NCBI GenBank assembly: GCA_910578645.1
Contig: CAJTQI010000023.1
Span: 1-7,716, forward strand
DNA length: 7,716 nt
Reading direction: 5' to 3'
Source of the DNA: an uncultured Lachnospiraceae bacterium
GTDB taxonomy: Bacteria; Bacillota; Clostridia; Lachnospirales; Lachnospiraceae
Made by a program: the position numbers and the translations under genes. Shown in pieces: positions 6,723-7,716 of the stretch (the first letter of the stretch is position 1; each line of letters starts with the position of its first letter). A model generated the notes under the pieces. That model saw only the letters and a program-made list of their open reading frames with translations. It was not told the DNA's origin and ran no database searches.

Positions 6723-7145
6723 ATGGATTTACAGAATGAAAAATGTGTCATGGTGATTGACGAGAGCCTGCCGCTTGGCATCATAGCGAACACGGCGGCG
6801 ATCATGGGCATCACGCTGGGGAAGCAGATGCCGGAGGTCGTAGGTGCGGATGTGTATGACAGGACGGGAAACGGGCATTTGGGGATCATTGAATTTCCGG
6901 TGCCGATTTTAAAGGGAAATGTGGAGGTAATCAAGTCTATCCGAGAGAAGCTGTATGAGCCGGAATTTTCGGATTTGACGGTGGTAGATTTCTCAGACCT
7001 TGCGCAGGGGTGCAAAACCTATGATGAGTTTATTGAAAAGATGAGGGATGTTTCAGAAACGGAACTGAATTATTTTGGTATCGCCATTTGTGGTGCAAAA
7101 AAGAAGGTAAACAAGTTGACGGGAAGTATGGCGCTGCTGAGATAA
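6723..7145 (+). CDS. DUF2000 family protein (peptidyl-tRNA hydrolase 2-like fold)
   Basis: This 140-residue protein matches my memory of the DUF2000 family along its whole length: CVMVIDESLPLGIIANTAA (8-26), TLGKQMPEVVGADV.D (31-46), an internal GIIEFPVPILKG (54-65), VVDFSDLAQGCKTYDEF (87-103), then FGIAICGAKKKVNKLTGSMALLR at the C-terminus. The family is small, cytoplasmic and of unknown biochemical role; a structurally solved member has a fold like peptidyl-tRNA hydrolase 2. The ATG lies 3 bases after the previous stop and 7 bases after GAGGA (6711-6715), making it the last gene of the AraC operon. My recollection is that DUF2000 genes are often beside AraC regulators and EamA transporters, which would suggest a shared pathway; this was not checked here. 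It ends 17 bases before a strong hairpin. Confidence 0.88.
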   Translation: MDLQNEKCVMVIDESLPLGIIANTAAIMGITLGKQMPEVVGADVYDRTGNGHLGIIEFPVPILKGNVEVIKSIREKLYEPEFSDLTVVDFSDLAQGCKTYDEFIEKMRDVSETELNYFGIAICGAKKKVNKLTGSMALLR

Positions 7146-7162
7146 AGGATATACAAAAGCTA

Positions 7163-7198
7163 ACCGCCGCACTATGGCTTACGACCATATGCGGCGGT
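7163..7198 (+). terminator. Strong stem-loop after the operon, possible terminator or attenuator
   Basis: ACCGCCGCA (7163-7171) pairs perfectly with TGCGGCGGT (7190-7198). After a single bulged C, TATGG (7173-7177) pairs with CCATA (7185-7189), loop CTTACGA. This very stable stem lies 17 bases after the last operon stop. It is not followed by a T-run, so it may protect the 3' end of the mRNA, act as a processing site, or be part of a leader for the downstream genes rather than terminate on its own. Confidence 0.5.
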
Positions 7199-7247
7199 CT
7201 GCCGTTTCCGCAGGCAGGTCTGACAGCAGAAACCGCTTGGAAAGCGG
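7199..7247 (+). other. Two further small stem-loops in tandem
   Basis: CTGCC (7199-7203) pairs with GGCAG (7213-7217), directly abutting the preceding large stem. CCGCTT (7233-7238) pairs with AAGCGG (7242-7247) around GGA. Three consecutive hairpins followed by a very short open frame suggest a structured RNA leader, although no known riboswitch class is recognised. Confidence 0.4.
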
Positions 7248-7262
7248 GGGGAAACAGGTAAT

Positions 7263-7307
7263 ATGCTTACACGGTGGTTTGCGTTTGTGCCGCCTTGCGG
7301 GGAATAA
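7263..7307 (+). CDS. Possible 14-residue leader peptide
   Basis: An ATG at 7263 opens the 14-codon frame MLTRWFAFVPPCGE, ended by tandem TAA codons (7305-7310). A G-run (7246-7251) and AGG (7256-7258) precede it, at poor spacing. It contains a Pro-Pro pair near the end, and the codons for PPCG overlap a small CCGC/GCGG hairpin (7290-7300), the kind of arrangement seen in translation-sensing leaders. It is preceded by tandem stem-loops and followed 110 bases later by the response-regulator gene. A chance frame this short cannot be excluded. Confidence 0.3.
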   Translation: MLTRWFAFVPPCGE

Positions 7308-7312
7308 TAAGG

Positions 7313-7333
7313 GCAGTTTAGACTAAAATCTGC
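7313..7333. promoter_or_regulatory. Dyad symmetry upstream of the response regulator
   Basis: GCAG (7313-7316) and CTGC (7330-7333) flank the palindrome TTTAGACTAAA (7317-7327), giving a near-symmetric 21-base site. It could be a protein-binding site; nothing identifies the protein. Confidence 0.3.
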
Positions 7334-7334
7334 G

Positions 7335-7365
7335 ATTCACGTAGCCAGATTAACCATTCACGAAG
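7335..7365 (+). promoter_or_regulatory. 21-bp-spaced direct repeat, candidate LytTR operator
   Basis: ATTCACGTAG (7335-7344) and ATTCACGAAG (7356-7365) share 9 of 10 bases and start 21 bases apart, exactly two helical turns. LytTR-family regulators (AgrA, ComE, VirR type) bind two direct repeats of about 9 bp with a 12-bp gap, the same 21-bp period. The gene just downstream encodes a regulator of this type, so autoregulation is plausible. The bases do not match the best-known AgrA/ComE consensus. Confidence 0.45.
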
Positions 7366-7371
7366 TAGACG

Positions 7372-7400
7372 TTAGAAATCGCCCGTATTTTTCCGATAAG
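7372..7400 (+). promoter_or_regulatory. Weak candidate promoter for the response regulator
   Basis: TTAGAA (7372-7377) and GATAAG (7395-7400) are separated by 17 bases, matching the -35 and -10 consensus at 3 and 4 of 6 positions. The direct repeat ends 6 bases before the -35, where an activator that helps a weak promoter would sit. Transcription would begin near 7407, giving a very short leader before the GGAGG at 7414. Confidence 0.3.
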
Positions 7401-7417
7401 TTAGTTGAAGACTGGAG

Positions 7418-7716
7418 GTGGCAGAAACGATAAAAATTGCGGTGTGTGATGACGAAAAAAATATAAGGTCTTACCTCGTTTCACTCATCAAAAAGCAGGG
7501 CGGGGAATGCAGCATCACAGAATATGCCTCTGCCGATGCGTACCTTTCGGACGGTAAGGAGCATGACCTTTTATTTCTGGACATAGAGATGGGAGGCTCC
7601 GGCGCAGGTCTGGACGGCATGGGGCTGGCAAGGCGTATCCGGGGCATGGAGGCACAGAAACAGCCCATCATCATTTTTGTAACAGGGTATGAAGAATATG
7701 TATATGACGCATTTGA
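7418..7716 (+). CDS. Response regulator, LytTR (AgrA/LytR) type receiver domain, 3' end outside window
   Basis: The first 99 residues are present and form most of a receiver domain. The acidic pair D11/D12 follows strand 1 (IKIAVCDDE), the phospho-acceptor is D55 in LLFLDIEM, and T89 lies in IIIFVTGYEEYVYDAF, the strand-4/helix-4 pattern typical of LytTR regulators. The output domain is beyond the window. No ATG is available. GTG 7418 gives MAETIKIAVCDDE but overlaps the GGAGG (7414-7418) that would normally be its own ribosome binding site. The ACG at 7427 sits 8 bases after GGAGG and would give the family-typical start M-I-K-I-A-V-C-D-D. I annotate from GTG as the nearest standard codon, but the true start may be ACG. 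A partner sensor kinase (GHKL type) would be expected downstream. Confidence 0.85.
   Translation, partial: MAETIKIAVCDDEKNIRSYLVSLIKKQGGECSITEYASADAYLSDGKEHDLLFLDIEMGGSGAGLDGMGLARRIRGMEAQKQPIIIFVTGYEEYVYDAF

Overview
The window looks like a Lachnospiraceae-type Clostridia chromosome or integrative element. The reasons are strong purine-rich ribosome binding sites, tightly packed genes all on the + strand, a Tn4451/TndX-like large serine recombinase tail, and a LytTR-type (AgrA-like) response regulator. Base composition is patchy. By eye, the block at about 120-4330 is roughly one-third G+C, while 4350-7716 and the first 110 bases are near one-half. This fits mosaic accessory DNA assembled from more than one source.

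Layout: (1) 3-74, the last codons of a site-specific recombinase, followed by a hairpin that may be a terminator. (2) 75-675, a gene-poor stretch with only short, unconvincing reading frames. (3) 676-3650, a translationally coupled pair (stop and start overlap by one base) encoding a small lipoprotein and an 820-residue secreted protein with an N-terminal stalk-like domain and a PepSY-like tail; neither has a known function. (4) 3651-4350, a long non-coding region holding an unusual array of two interleaved 20-22 bp repeat types, with inverted copies at both ends and a 93-base near-perfect hairpin, then a clear intrinsic terminator. (5) 4351-7145, a compact four-gene operon: AraC-family regulator, ten-helix EamA/DMT transporter, a divergent GNAT-like protein and a DUF2000 protein. 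(6) 7146-7417, an intergenic region with tandem stem-loops, a possible 14-residue leader peptide, a dyad and a 21-bp-spaced direct repeat. (7) 7418 to the end, the receiver domain of a LytTR-type response regulator that has no ATG start.

How they may work together: the four-gene operon reads as a self-contained sense-and-export cassette, with the AraC protein sensing a small ligand, the DMT protein exporting it, and the GNAT-like and DUF2000 proteins possibly modifying or processing it. The substrate cannot be read from the sequence. The secreted pair is probably a separate surface or envelope module. The terminal response regulator seems to begin another unit, perhaps autoregulated through the 21-bp direct repeat. 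The most unusual feature is the repeat array at 3819-4089, which no gene explains.
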